Source: Rhynchopus sp. YZ270_cl-10
Taxonomy: Eukaryota; Euglenozoa; Diplonemea; Diplonemida; Diplonemidae
Length of the DNA stretch: 64,000 bases
Assembly (NCBI GenBank): GCA_964035575.1
Contig: OZ037888.1
Coordinates: 1,240,001 to 1,304,000 of the forward strand
Reading direction: 5' to 3'
Shown here: piece after piece, positions 54,988 through 64,000 of the stretch
Position numbering within the stretch: the stretch's first letter is position 1
Layout of the letters: every line of letters starts with the position of its first letter
The notes under the pieces: model-generated
Seen by the model: the letters and a program-made list of their open reading frames with translations, nothing else
Databases searched by the model: none
Told to the model about the DNA's origin: nothing
Translations under genes and position numbers: made by a program

Positions 54988-55023
54988 CACACTTTTTTCC
55001 CCTTCTCCCCTGTCCCTTCCAAG
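54988..55023 (+). promoter_or_regulatory. Probable spliced-leader acceptor, copy 2
   Basis: T/C tract ending in CCCTTCCAAG at 55023, then CATCACA and the ATG. Confidence 0.45.
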
Positions 55024-55030
55024 CATCACA

Positions 55031-56192
55031 ATGCGCACGGCCACACTCCTGTGCCTGCTGTCTGCAGCAGTGCTCTCGGACGCAGTCTGTGAGACCGCGT
55101 GGAGCAAGGGTAGCAACGACGTCTGCATCATCACGCTGAATGGCGTCGACAGGTGGGGGTGGACGAGCAAGGTGGACCAGGGTGCAACGGAACGCATGGA
55201 GATCTGGGCAGGTGCCGGACAGTGCGATACAAGCAAGGGCACGCTGGTGGGCTACGCAGACGTGTCGTACCTGAACGACCGTGTGAAGGTGACGGTGTCG
55301 GGCCTTACTGCGCCGTGGGAGATGACCACATCACACCTCTGGGTGGGCGAGGACTACCTTCCCAAGAACGACAACGGTGAGTACATCGCGGCACCAGGCC
55401 AATTGTCCGACCAACAGGCGAACAAAGCTGACTACGACATGCACCACACCACCGCCTTCGTCTACGTTGCCCTGCACCTTGAGGTCTGCGACACGGGTGC
55501 ACCACCCACACCCCCTGTGTGCGACCCTGTGAACACCCACAATGCTGTTGTGCGCGACATGTGGCGCCCCTCGGACTCCAACACACTCAGCGCAAACGAC
55601 GTCTCCGAGTTGATGAAGGGGTGGCGCTTCAACGAGGACGAGGTCACAATGTCGGACTTCCCGCCTGCTCTGCTGCTGCCTGGTGTGCAGGCGTTCTTCC
55701 CTGATCAGAACGAGGGTGTGCCGGAGGGCAGCCAGAACAGTGTGAAGTGCCCTGAGAACTGCGACAACAAGCCATGCGAAGTCATCACTGTTGTGTAACA
55801 CTGCCCGCCGTGCTCTGGTCCGACGAACGGCGGGTTCCCTTCGTCGATGCCTGCTCACGGGTGGAAACCGGGACAGTGCACCACGCTTTGCGTACCCGAC
55901 AGACACAGGGAAGCATCCCACGGTTTCGTTCAGGAAGCTTGTGGCTGCAGGCGCAGTCGAGGAGTTCCCGGCGACCACAGGCATTCTGTCCAACTACGCG
56001 ATCTTCGTGCGCCAGGGTGCTGAGGACTGCACCGGACATCTCCAGGCCGACGTCTGCACCGCAAGTTCCGAGTGCCGCTGGCTCGGTGAGTGCGTTTCGA
56101 ACTGGTGCGTGGCACCGACGCCTGGCGGAAACAACCTTCCTCCACAACGGGGGTGCTCCCCATGTGCACAGACAGTCCCGACAGACGCGTAG
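55031..56192 (+). pseudogene. Secreted Cys-rich protein, copy 2, broken
   Basis: Same gene as copies 3 and 4 but with TAA at 55796-55798 where they have TAC (Tyr), and two bases lost near 55879 (CAGTGCACC against CAGTGCGCACC). The first 255 residues, with signal peptide and the whole beta domain, could still be made. The rest is nearly identical to copy 3, so the damage is recent. It could be a real pseudogene or a copy-specific sequence error. Confidence 0.75.
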
Positions 56193-56797
56193 AGGAGAGA
56201 GAGAGAGAGATGCGCAAGTGAATAAAGTGGAGATTGCACAACTGTGGCAACACGAGCAAGAACTACGCTACTCCAACAATTTCTCAAGAAAAATGCAATT
56301 CATGAAAATGAAGAGGAAGCGAAATAAAACAGAACAAGGGTTTTAGGGTAAGCAGAACAAAGAGTTTTGCTCGCTGTGAAATGAATATAATGTGTTTTTA
56401 GGCTCTCTGCGTGCAGAAGTGCCGTTCACAAATATCTGTTTTCTTGGAGCTACCACGCGAGGTATGTACCCAAGTTAAAACAAAAAGAAGCTATAGTGGA
56501 GCTCTTGAATTGTTTTCTTCATTTCTATCCACACTTTTCCTCATTTCCGGTTACCGATTTTTGGTCACGCCCTTCCCTATACAAGAGATCGACCTCTCTG
56601 TCCACTCATGGGCAATGCAGTGTTTCTCTAATTGGGGATTTCTTTTTGTTTATTTTATCTTTTCAGCGTGTTTTTTCCCCTCTTTTTTTTATCATGCACA
56701 CCCCTCCCTCCTCCCCCCTCCCTCCCCTGCTCCCGAATGGTGTCGTGCATTTTACCTGTCACAATGCAATAGAGTTGCAGCATGCGTTATAGAGGTG

Positions 56798-56823
56798 TTT
56801 TGATGGATTAAAAACCATCAAAA
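56798..56823. repeat. Conserved small hairpin, copy 2 spacer
   Basis: TTTTGATGG-ATTAAAAA-CCATCAAAA, 9-bp stem. Also at 60252-60277; lost from the last spacer by deletion. Confidence 0.5.
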
Positions 56824-58440
56824 TCTATGACCACCATTCACCTCCCTCGTCTCCCTTCGAAACTCACTGACACGAAACGAAGTGTACTTTTTTGTTTACA
56901 ATCAAATGTAGCAGTTTGATAATGCAAGAAAACGGTTTTTTTTGGTGTAGATTTTTGCTGTGAGGGGTTTGTGTGGGGGCAGTGTAGCTGCTTCCCCCCT
57001 CCCGACCCTCTCTTTTCGTAAGTCTTTTCGCAAATATACGCCTTTAATCTGGCATTGTGGCGGTCCGTAAGCCGTGCTGAACTTTCCATCGTAGAGGAAA
57101 GAAAGGTAAGTGACCACCACTTTCAAGAAAAGCACTTCTAATAGGCAAAAAGCTATCAACAAATGCCATTCATCTTGCAGTTTCAAAAATGAAAAAGATT
57201 TCAGCACAGTTGAAATTCCCTCTGTTGTCTCCTCAACGTTTTAGCTGGCTGCTTTGATGTACCTCAGACATTTTTTTTTTTTTTTTTGTTTTCAAACACA
57301 AAAGAAAAAATATGTACAGTCAGCAACAAACCGGAAAACAAGAGGGGGGCTTTCATCATTTTTTTATTGGTACACACACAGCAACGTTTTCCCCCTCACT
57401 CGCTTTTTCGCGTGTTATTTTTTCCAAAAAGATTTTTAATCTTTTACAAACGAGGTGTGGTGTGTTTTTTTCTCCCTTCAAAAAGCACACACAAAGTACA
57501 CGTGCCTCCCCCCCTGCTGTCTCCCCTTATGAGGGCGGCACCACACCCCTTTTGACCATCAATAGGTAGCACTTCATCATGTGTTTGAACACTTCCGATA
57601 TTGAGTGCCGACCCTAGTTACCCACCAAGGTGGGTACTTAGGTGCATTACCGAAGCGAAAAACAAAAAAAAACGTGCCCACTCCATGCATGCGGCTAACT
57701 TGGATTGGAATTGGATATGAAAGGTCTCGTTTTTGGGATTTCGAAAAACGCCAACAAAATTCTCATTTAGCCGCGTGCATGGCACACTCCATTTACCCCC
57801 CTCCCTAACTTTATGGGATCATCCGAGCCTGGAGTCATCACGCTTGCGTGAGCTGCTTACAGGGCACAACAGTCAATGCTTGCGCATTCTTCCCTGCGCA
57901 CACCATCTTTCAAGTTTTCTCTTCACCTCTTGTCCCCATTCCCCTTCATTACACATTTCGCGTGATCATCACGTAGCGGAACTGCCCCCCCCTTTATGCC
58001 TCACCACGTTGTGTGAAGACACCACTGTGCAGGTCTGGGAAGGGTCGTGAATTTGTTATCGTTGTTTTTCTTTTTTCAGGGCAGGCCCTCTATTTTCAGA
58101 AAGTCCGCAAAGCGCGGAAGAGGGAAAAACAAGAAAAAAAGACAACTGCACACCTTTGCTATTCATATTACCACCTGCCTGCTGCAGGGATTTCTTCCAG
58201 TGCACCAACCGTTACCATACGCGAATGAACGTCCAAGAGTGTATCTACTGTCCGGGCGAGCTGTTTTTGGGCGAGTGACTCGCCCACTCCTGATTTGCAG
58301 GAAAATGTCTCCCAAAGTATTCGGGTGCAAACCCTGGTGCAGGTTGGAACTCTCTTTTGTATAGAATGCTGACAGGCATCTTAATTGCTTTTTAGTGACC
58401 CTTTCTTTTGAAACCGACACACCAACGAACACCACAGATC

Positions 58441-58475
58441 ACACTTTTTTCCCCTTCTCCCCTGTCCCTTCCAAG
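58441..58475 (+). promoter_or_regulatory. Probable spliced-leader acceptor, copy 3
   Basis: Same tract and CCAAG end as the other copies, seven bases before ATG 58483. Confidence 0.45.
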
Positions 58476-58482
58476 CATCACA

Positions 58483-59646
58483 ATGCGCACGGCCACACTC
58501 CTGTGCCTGCTGTCTGCAGCAGTGCTCTCGGACGCAGTCTGTGAGACCGCGTGGAGCAAGGGTAGCAACGACGTCTGCATCATCACGCTGAATGGCGTCG
58601 ACAGGTGGGGGTGGACGAGCAAGGTGGACCAGGGTGCAACGGAACGCATGGAGATCTGGGCAGGTGCCGGACAGTGCGATACAAGCAAGGGCACGCTGGT
58701 GGGCTACGCAGACGTGTCGTACCTGAACGACCGTGTGAAGGTGACGGTGTCGGGCCTTACTGCGCCGTGGGAGATGACCACATCACACCTCTGGGTGGGC
58801 GAGGACTACCTTCCCAAGAACGACAACGGTGAGTACATCGCGGCACCAGGCCAATTGTCCGACCAACAGGCGAACAAAGCTGACTACGACATGCACCACA
58901 CCACCGCCTTCGTCTACGTTGCCCTGCACCTTGAGGTCTGCGACACGGGTGCACCACCCACACCCCCTGTGTGCGACCCTGTGAACACCCACAATGCTGT
59001 TGTGCGCGACATGTGGCGCCCCTCGGACTCCAACACACTCAGCGCAAACGACGTCTCCGAGTTGATGAAGGGGTGGCGCTTCAACGAGGACGAGGTCACA
59101 ATGTCGGACTTCCCGCCTGCTCTGCTGCTGCCTGGTGTGCAGGCGTTCTTCCCTGATCAGAACGAGGGTGTGCCGGAGGGCAGCCAGAACAGTGTGAAGT
59201 GCCCTGAGAACTGCGACAACAAGCCATGCGAAGTCATCACTGTTGTGTACCACTGCCCGCCGTGCTCTGGTCCGACGAACGGCGGGTTCCCTTCGTCGAT
59301 GCCTGCTCACGGGTGGAAACCGGGACAGTGCGCACCACGCTTTGCGTACCCGACAGACACAGGGAAGCATCCCACGGTTTCGTTCAGGAAGCTTGTGGCT
59401 GCAGGCGCAGTCGAGGAGTTCCCGGCGACCACAGGCATTCTGTCCAACTACGCGATCTTCGTGCGCCAGGGTGCTGAGGACTGCACCGGACATCTCCAGG
59501 CCGACGTCTGCACCGCAAGTTCCGAGTGCCGCTGGCTCGGTGAGTGCGTTTCGAACTGGTGCGTGGCACCGACGCCTGGCGGAAACAACCTTCCTCCACA
59601 ACGGGGGTGCTCCCCATGTGCACAGACAGTCCCGACAGACGCGTAG
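58483..59646 (+). CDS. Secreted Cys-rich beta-domain protein, copy 3
   Basis: 387 residues. I chose the signal-peptide Met at 58483; the frame is open to a Met at 58408, but that start lies before the AG acceptor. Differences from copy 1 include NDNGEY for NDKNGKY, LEVCD for LDVCD, NKPCE for DKPCE, and a changed tail (PTPGGNNLPPQRGCSPC). The Cys pattern is conserved. Identical in protein to copy 4. Confidence 0.75.
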   Translation: MRTATLLCLLSAAVLSDAVCETAWSKGSNDVCIITLNGVDRWGWTSKVDQGATERMEIWAGAGQCDTSKGTLVGYADVSYLNDRVKVTVSGLTAPWEMTTSHLWVGEDYLPKNDNGEYIAAPGQLSDQQANKADYDMHHTTAFVYVALHLEVCDTGAPPTPPVCDPVNTHNAVVRDMWRPSDSNTLSANDVSELMKGWRFNEDEVTMSDFPPALLLPGVQAFFPDQNEGVPEGSQNSVKCPENCDNKPCEVITVVYHCPPCSGPTNGGFPSSMPAHGWKPGQCAPRFAYPTDTGKHPTVSFRKLVAAGAVEEFPATTGILSNYAIFVRQGAEDCTGHLQADVCTASSECRWLGECVSNWCVAPTPGGNNLPPQRGCSPCAQTVPTDA

Positions 59647-60251
59647 AGGAGAGAGAGAGAGAGATGCGCAAGTGAATAAAGTGGAGATTGCACAACTGTG
59701 GCAACACGAGCAAGAACTACGCTACTCCAACAATTTCTCAAGAAAAATGCAATTCATGAAAATGAAGAGGAAGCGAAATAAAACAGAACAAGGGTTTTAG
59801 GGTAAGCAGAACAAAGAGTTTTGCTCGCTGTGAAATGAATATAATGTGTTTTTAGGCTCTCTGCGTGCAGAAGTGCCGTTCACAAATATCTGTTTTCTTG
59901 GAGCTACCACGCGAGGTATGTACCCAAGTTAAAACAAAAAGAAGCTATAGTGGAGCTCTTGAATTGTTTTCTTCATTTCTATCCACACTTTTCCTCATTT
60001 CCGGTTACCGATTTTTGGTCACGCCCTTCCCTATACAAGAGATCGACCTCTCTGTCCACTCATGGGCAATGCAGTGTTTCTCTAATTGGGGATTTCTTTT
60101 TGTTTATTTTATCTTTTCAGCGTGTTTTTTCCCCTCTTTTTTTTATCATGCACACCCCTCCCTCCTCCCCCCTCCCTCCCCTGCTCCCGAATGGTGTCGT
60201 GCATTTTACCTGTCACAATGCAATAGAGTTGCAGCATGCGTTATAGAGGTG

Positions 60252-60277
60252 TTTTGATGGATTAAAAACCATCAAAA
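60252..60277. repeat. Conserved small hairpin, copy 3 spacer
   Basis: Same as 56798-56823. Confidence 0.5.
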
Positions 60278-61895
60278 TCTATGACCACCATTCACCTCCC
60301 TCGTCTCCCTTCGAAACTCACTGACACGAAACGAAGTGTACTTTTTTGTTTACAATCAAATGTAGCAGTTTGATAATGCAAGAAAACGGTTTTTTTTGGT
60401 GTAGATTTTTGCTGTGAGGGGTTTGTGTGGGGGCAGTGTAGCTGCTTCCCCCCTCCCGACCCTCTCTTTTCGTAAGTCTTTTCGCAAATATACGCCTTTA
60501 ATCTGGCATTGTGGCGGTCCGTAAGCCGTGCTGAACTTTCCATCGTAGAGGAAAGAAAGGTAAGTGACCACCACTTTCAAGAAAAGCACTTCTAATAGGC
60601 AAAAAGCTATCAACAAATGCCATTCATCTTGCAGTTTCAAAAATGAAAAAGATTTCAGCACAGTTGAAATTCCCTCTGTTGTCTCCTCAACGTTTTAGCT
60701 GGCTGCTTTGATGTACCTCAGACATTTTTTTTTTTTTTTTTTGTTTTCAAACACAAAAGAAAAAATATGTACAGTCAGCAACAAACCGGAAAACAAGAGG
60801 GGGGCTTTCATCATTTTTTTATTGGTACACACACAGCAACGTTTTCCCCCTCACTCGCTTTTTCGCGTGTTATTTTTTCCAAAAAGATTTTTAATCTTTT
60901 ACAAACGAGGTGTGGTGTGTTTTTTTCTCCCTTCAAAAAGCACACACAAAGTACACGTGCCTCCCCCCCTGCTGTCTCCCCTTATGAGGGCGGCACCACA
61001 CCCCTTTTGACCATCAATAGGTAGCACTTCATCATGTGTTTGAACACTTCCGATATTGAGTGCCGACCCTAGTTACCCACCAAGGTGGGTACTTAGGTGC
61101 ATTACCGAAGCGAAAAACAAAAAAAAACGTGCCCACTCCATGCATGCGGCTAACTTGGATTGGAATTGGATATGAAAGGTCTCGTTTTTGGGATTTCGAA
61201 AAACGCCAACAAAATTCTCATTTAGCCGCGTGCATGGCACACTCCATTTACCCCCCTCCCTAACTTTATGGGATCATCCGAGCCTGGAGTCATCACGCTT
61301 GCGTGAGCTGCTTACAGGGCACAACAGTCAATGCTTGCGCATTCTTCCCTGCGCACACCATCTTTCAAGTTTTCTCTTCACCTCTTGTCCCCATTCCCCT
61401 TCATTACACATTTCGCGTGATCATCACGTAGCGGAACTGCCCCCCCCTTTATGCCTCACCACGTTGTGTGAAGACACCACTGTGCAGGTCTGGGAAGGGT
61501 CGTGAATTTGTTATCGTTGTTTTTCTTTTTTCAGGGCAGGCCCTCTATTTTCAGAAAGTCCGCAAAGCGCGGAAGAGGGAAAAACAAGAAAAAAAGACAA
61601 CTGCACACCTTTGCTATTCATATTACCACCTGCCTGCTGCAGGGATTTCTTCCAGTGCACCAACCGTTACCATACGCGAATGAACGTCCAAGAGTGTATC
61701 TACTGTCCGGGCGAGCTGTTTTTGGGCGAGTGACTCGCCCACTCCTGATTTGCAGGAAAATGTCTCCCAAAGTATTCGGGTGCAAACCCTGGTGCAGGTT
61801 GGAACTCTCTTTTGTATAGAATGCTGACAGGCATCTTAATTGCTTTTTAGTGACCCTTTCTTTTGAAACCGACACACCAACGAACACCACAGATC

Positions 61896-61930
61896 ACACT
61901 TTTTTCCCCTTCTCCCCTGTCCCTTCCAAG
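61896..61930 (+). promoter_or_regulatory. Probable spliced-leader acceptor, copy 4
   Basis: Same tract and CCAAG end, seven bases before ATG 61938. Confidence 0.45.
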
Positions 61931-61937
61931 CATCACA

Positions 61938-63101
61938 ATGCGCACGGCCACACTCCTGTGCCTGCTGTCTGCAGCAGTGCTCTCGGACGCAGTCTGTGAG
62001 ACCGCGTGGAGCAAGGGTAGCAACGACGTCTGCATCATCACGCTGAATGGCGTCGACAGGTGGGGGTGGACGAGCAAGGTGGACCAGGGTGCAACGGAAC
62101 GCATGGAGATCTGGGCAGGTGCCGGACAGTGCGATACAAGCAAGGGCACGCTGGTGGGCTACGCAGACGTGTCGTACCTGAACGACCGTGTGAAGGTGAC
62201 GGTGTCGGGCCTTACTGCGCCGTGGGAGATGACCACATCACACCTCTGGGTGGGCGAGGACTACCTTCCCAAGAACGACAACGGTGAGTACATCGCGGCA
62301 CCAGGCCAATTGTCCGACCAACAGGCGAACAAAGCTGACTACGACATGCACCACACCACCGCCTTCGTCTACGTTGCCCTGCACCTTGAGGTCTGCGACA
62401 CGGGTGCACCACCCACACCCCCTGTGTGCGACCCTGTGAACACCCACAATGCTGTTGTGCGCGACATGTGGCGCCCCTCGGACTCCAACACACTCAGCGC
62501 AAACGACGTCTCCGAGTTGATGAAGGGGTGGCGCTTCAACGAGGACGAGGTCACAATGTCGGACTTCCCGCCTGCTCTGCTGCTGCCTGGTGTGCAGGCG
62601 TTCTTCCCTGATCAGAACGAGGGTGTGCCGGAGGGCAGCCAGAACAGTGTGAAGTGCCCTGAGAACTGCGACAACAAGCCATGCGAAGTCATCACTGTTG
62701 TGTACCACTGCCCGCCGTGCTCTGGTCCGACGAACGGCGGGTTCCCTTCGTCGATGCCTGCTCACGGGTGGAAACCGGGACAGTGCGCACCACGCTTTGC
62801 GTACCCGACAGACACAGGGAAGCATCCCACGGTTTCGTTCAGGAAGCTTGTGGCTGCAGGCGCAGTCGAGGAGTTCCCGGCGACCACAGGCATTCTGTCC
62901 AACTACGCGATCTTCGTGCGCCAGGGTGCTGAGGACTGCACCGGACATCTCCAGGCCGACGTCTGCACCGCAAGTTCCGAGTGCCGCTGGCTCGGTGAGT
63001 GCGTTTCGAACTGGTGCGTGGCACCGACGCCTGGCGGAAACAACCTTCCTCCACAACGGGGGTGCTCCCCATGTGCACAGACAGTCCCGACAGACGCGTA
63101 G
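61938..63101 (+). CDS. Secreted Cys-rich beta-domain protein, copy 4
   Basis: 387 residues, identical in protein to copy 3. Signal peptide, beta domain and Cys-rich tail as described for copy 1. The array may continue beyond the window, since the following spacer is of the same kind. Confidence 0.75.
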   Translation: MRTATLLCLLSAAVLSDAVCETAWSKGSNDVCIITLNGVDRWGWTSKVDQGATERMEIWAGAGQCDTSKGTLVGYADVSYLNDRVKVTVSGLTAPWEMTTSHLWVGEDYLPKNDNGEYIAAPGQLSDQQANKADYDMHHTTAFVYVALHLEVCDTGAPPTPPVCDPVNTHNAVVRDMWRPSDSNTLSANDVSELMKGWRFNEDEVTMSDFPPALLLPGVQAFFPDQNEGVPEGSQNSVKCPENCDNKPCEVITVVYHCPPCSGPTNGGFPSSMPAHGWKPGQCAPRFAYPTDTGKHPTVSFRKLVAAGAVEEFPATTGILSNYAIFVRQGAEDCTGHLQADVCTASSECRWLGECVSNWCVAPTPGGNNLPPQRGCSPCAQTVPTDA

Positions 63102-64000
63102 AGGAGAGAGAGAGAGAGATGCGCAAGTGAATAAAGTGGAGATTGCACAACTGTGGCAACACGAGCAAGAACTACGCTACTCCAACAATTTCTCAAGAAA
63201 AATGCAATTCATGAAAATGAAGAGGAAGCGAAATAAAACAGAACAAGGGTTTTAGGGTAAGCAGAACAAAGAGTTTTGCTCGCTGTGAAATGAATATAAT
63301 GTGTTTTTAGGCTCTCTGCGTGCAGAAGTGCCGTTCACAAATATCTGTTTTCTTGGAGCTACCACGCGAGGTATGTACCCAAGTTAAAACAAAAAGAAGC
63401 TATAGTGGAGCTCTTGAATTGTTTTCTTCATTTCTATCCACACTTTTCCTCATTTCCGGTTACCGATTTTTGGTCACGCCCTTCCCTATACAAGAGATCG
63501 ACCTCTCTGTCCACTCATGGGCAATGCAGTGTTTCTCTAATTGGGGATTTCTTTTTGTTTATTTTATCTTTTCAGCGTGTTTTTTCCCCTCTTTTTTTTA
63601 TCATGCACACCCCTCCCTCCTCCCCCCTCCCTCCCCTGCTCCCGAATGGTGTCGTGCATTTTACCTTGTGTGGGGGCAGTGTAGCTGCTTCCCCCCTCCC
63701 GACCCTCTCTTTTCGTAAGTCTTTTCGCAAATATACGCCTTTAATCTGGCATTGTGGCGGTCCGTAAGCCGTGCTGAACTTTCCATCGTAGAGGAAAGAA
63801 AGGTAAGTGACCACCACTTTCAAGAAAAGCACTTCTAATAGGCAAAAAGCTATCAACAAATGCCATTCATCTTGCAGTTTCAAAAATGAAAAAGATTTCA
63901 GCACAGTTGAAATTCCCTCTGTTGTCTCCTCAACGTTTTAGCTGGCTGCTTTGATGTACCTCAGACATTTTTTTTTTTTTTTTTTGTTTTCAAACACAAA
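63102..64000. other. Spacer after copy 4, with a 212-bp deletion
   Basis: Follows the copy-3 spacer until ATTTTACC at 63665, then jumps to TTGTGTGGGGGC. The missing bases correspond to 60211-60422 and include the conserved hairpin. Confidence 0.65.

Larger units (their letters stand above)
52158..55030. other. Spacer between secreted-protein copies 1 and 2
   Basis: About 52260-53720 matches the later spacers with many small differences. 53720-54900 is unique and holds the GC-rich inverted-repeat unit. The hairpin TTTTGATGG...CCATCAAAA lies at 52748-52773. No gene seen. Confidence 0.5.
56193..58482. other. Spacer between copies 2 and 3
   Basis: GA run after the stop, the conserved hairpin (56798-56823), T runs, and a perfect palindrome GGGCGAGTGACTCGCCC at 58272-58288. 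It reads the same as the next spacer apart from run lengths. No gene seen. Confidence 0.5.
59647..61937. other. Spacer between copies 3 and 4
   Basis: Matches the previous spacer; the copy-to-copy distance is 3455 bp here and 3452 bp between copies 2 and 3, the difference being in T-run length and the two bases missing from copy 2. The hairpin is at 60252-60277 and the palindrome at 61727-61743. Confidence 0.55.

Noticed and set aside
58408-58482. Upstream start for the secreted protein (MKPTHQRTPQ...)
   Set aside because: It lies in the pyrimidine tract before the AG acceptor and would hide the signal peptide; copy 1 lacks it.

Overview
This window looks like nuclear DNA of a protist, not a bacterium. 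Coding stretches are GC-rich, while the DNA between them is full of long A and T runs. At least two genes have GT-AG introns whose donors begin GTAT. Several start codons sit a few bases to a few tens of bases after a pyrimidine tract ending in AG, as expected for spliced-leader trans-splicing. All recognised genes lie on the + strand, and three gene sets are long or tandem. A class III adenylate cyclase receptor is present. Together these features suggest a euglenozoan, perhaps a diplonemid. That placement is inference; no spliced-leader gene was found.

Layout. 0.4-3.4 kb: a ubiquitin-like/WD40 protein broken by one in-frame TGA, then a four-exon gene with a Met/Gly-rich tail. 3.4-9.1 kb: non-coding, with a pogo/Tc1-like miniature element, an inverted repeat and two copies of a dispersed hairpin. 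9.2-10.4 kb: an EH-domain protein. 11.09-16.39 kb: a 5.3-kb hAT-like element with terminal inverted repeats and an exact 8-bp target duplication; it holds an 8-bp minisatellite and two GGTACC-rich satellite blocks. 16.7-18.6 kb: a PAAT-like gene. 19.2-35.2 kb: four almost identical genes for a secreted 861-residue protein that I read as a divergent lipoxygenase, arranged as a duplicated 9.1-kb pair. 36.9-42.4 kb: a large receptor-type adenylate cyclase whose upstream DNA is a copy of the lipoxygenase spacer. 42.4-50.9 kb: a gene desert with a small-subunit rRNA fragment, two adjacent miniature elements and another inverted repeat. 51.0-63.1 kb: four tandem copies of a gene for a secreted Cys-rich protein of about 387 residues, one of them broken.

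How the genes may work together. From 19 to 63 kb every gene encodes a secreted or membrane receptor protein. A multi-domain cyclase receptor (two protease-associated-like regions, a Cache-like sensor with a LamG-like insert, one intact and one degenerate cyclase domain) stands between an array of secreted lipoxygenase-like proteins and an array of secreted beta-domain proteins. The shared spacer ahead of the lipoxygenases and the cyclase, and the near identity of the copies, suggest recent amplification of an outward-facing module. The functional link is a hypothesis.
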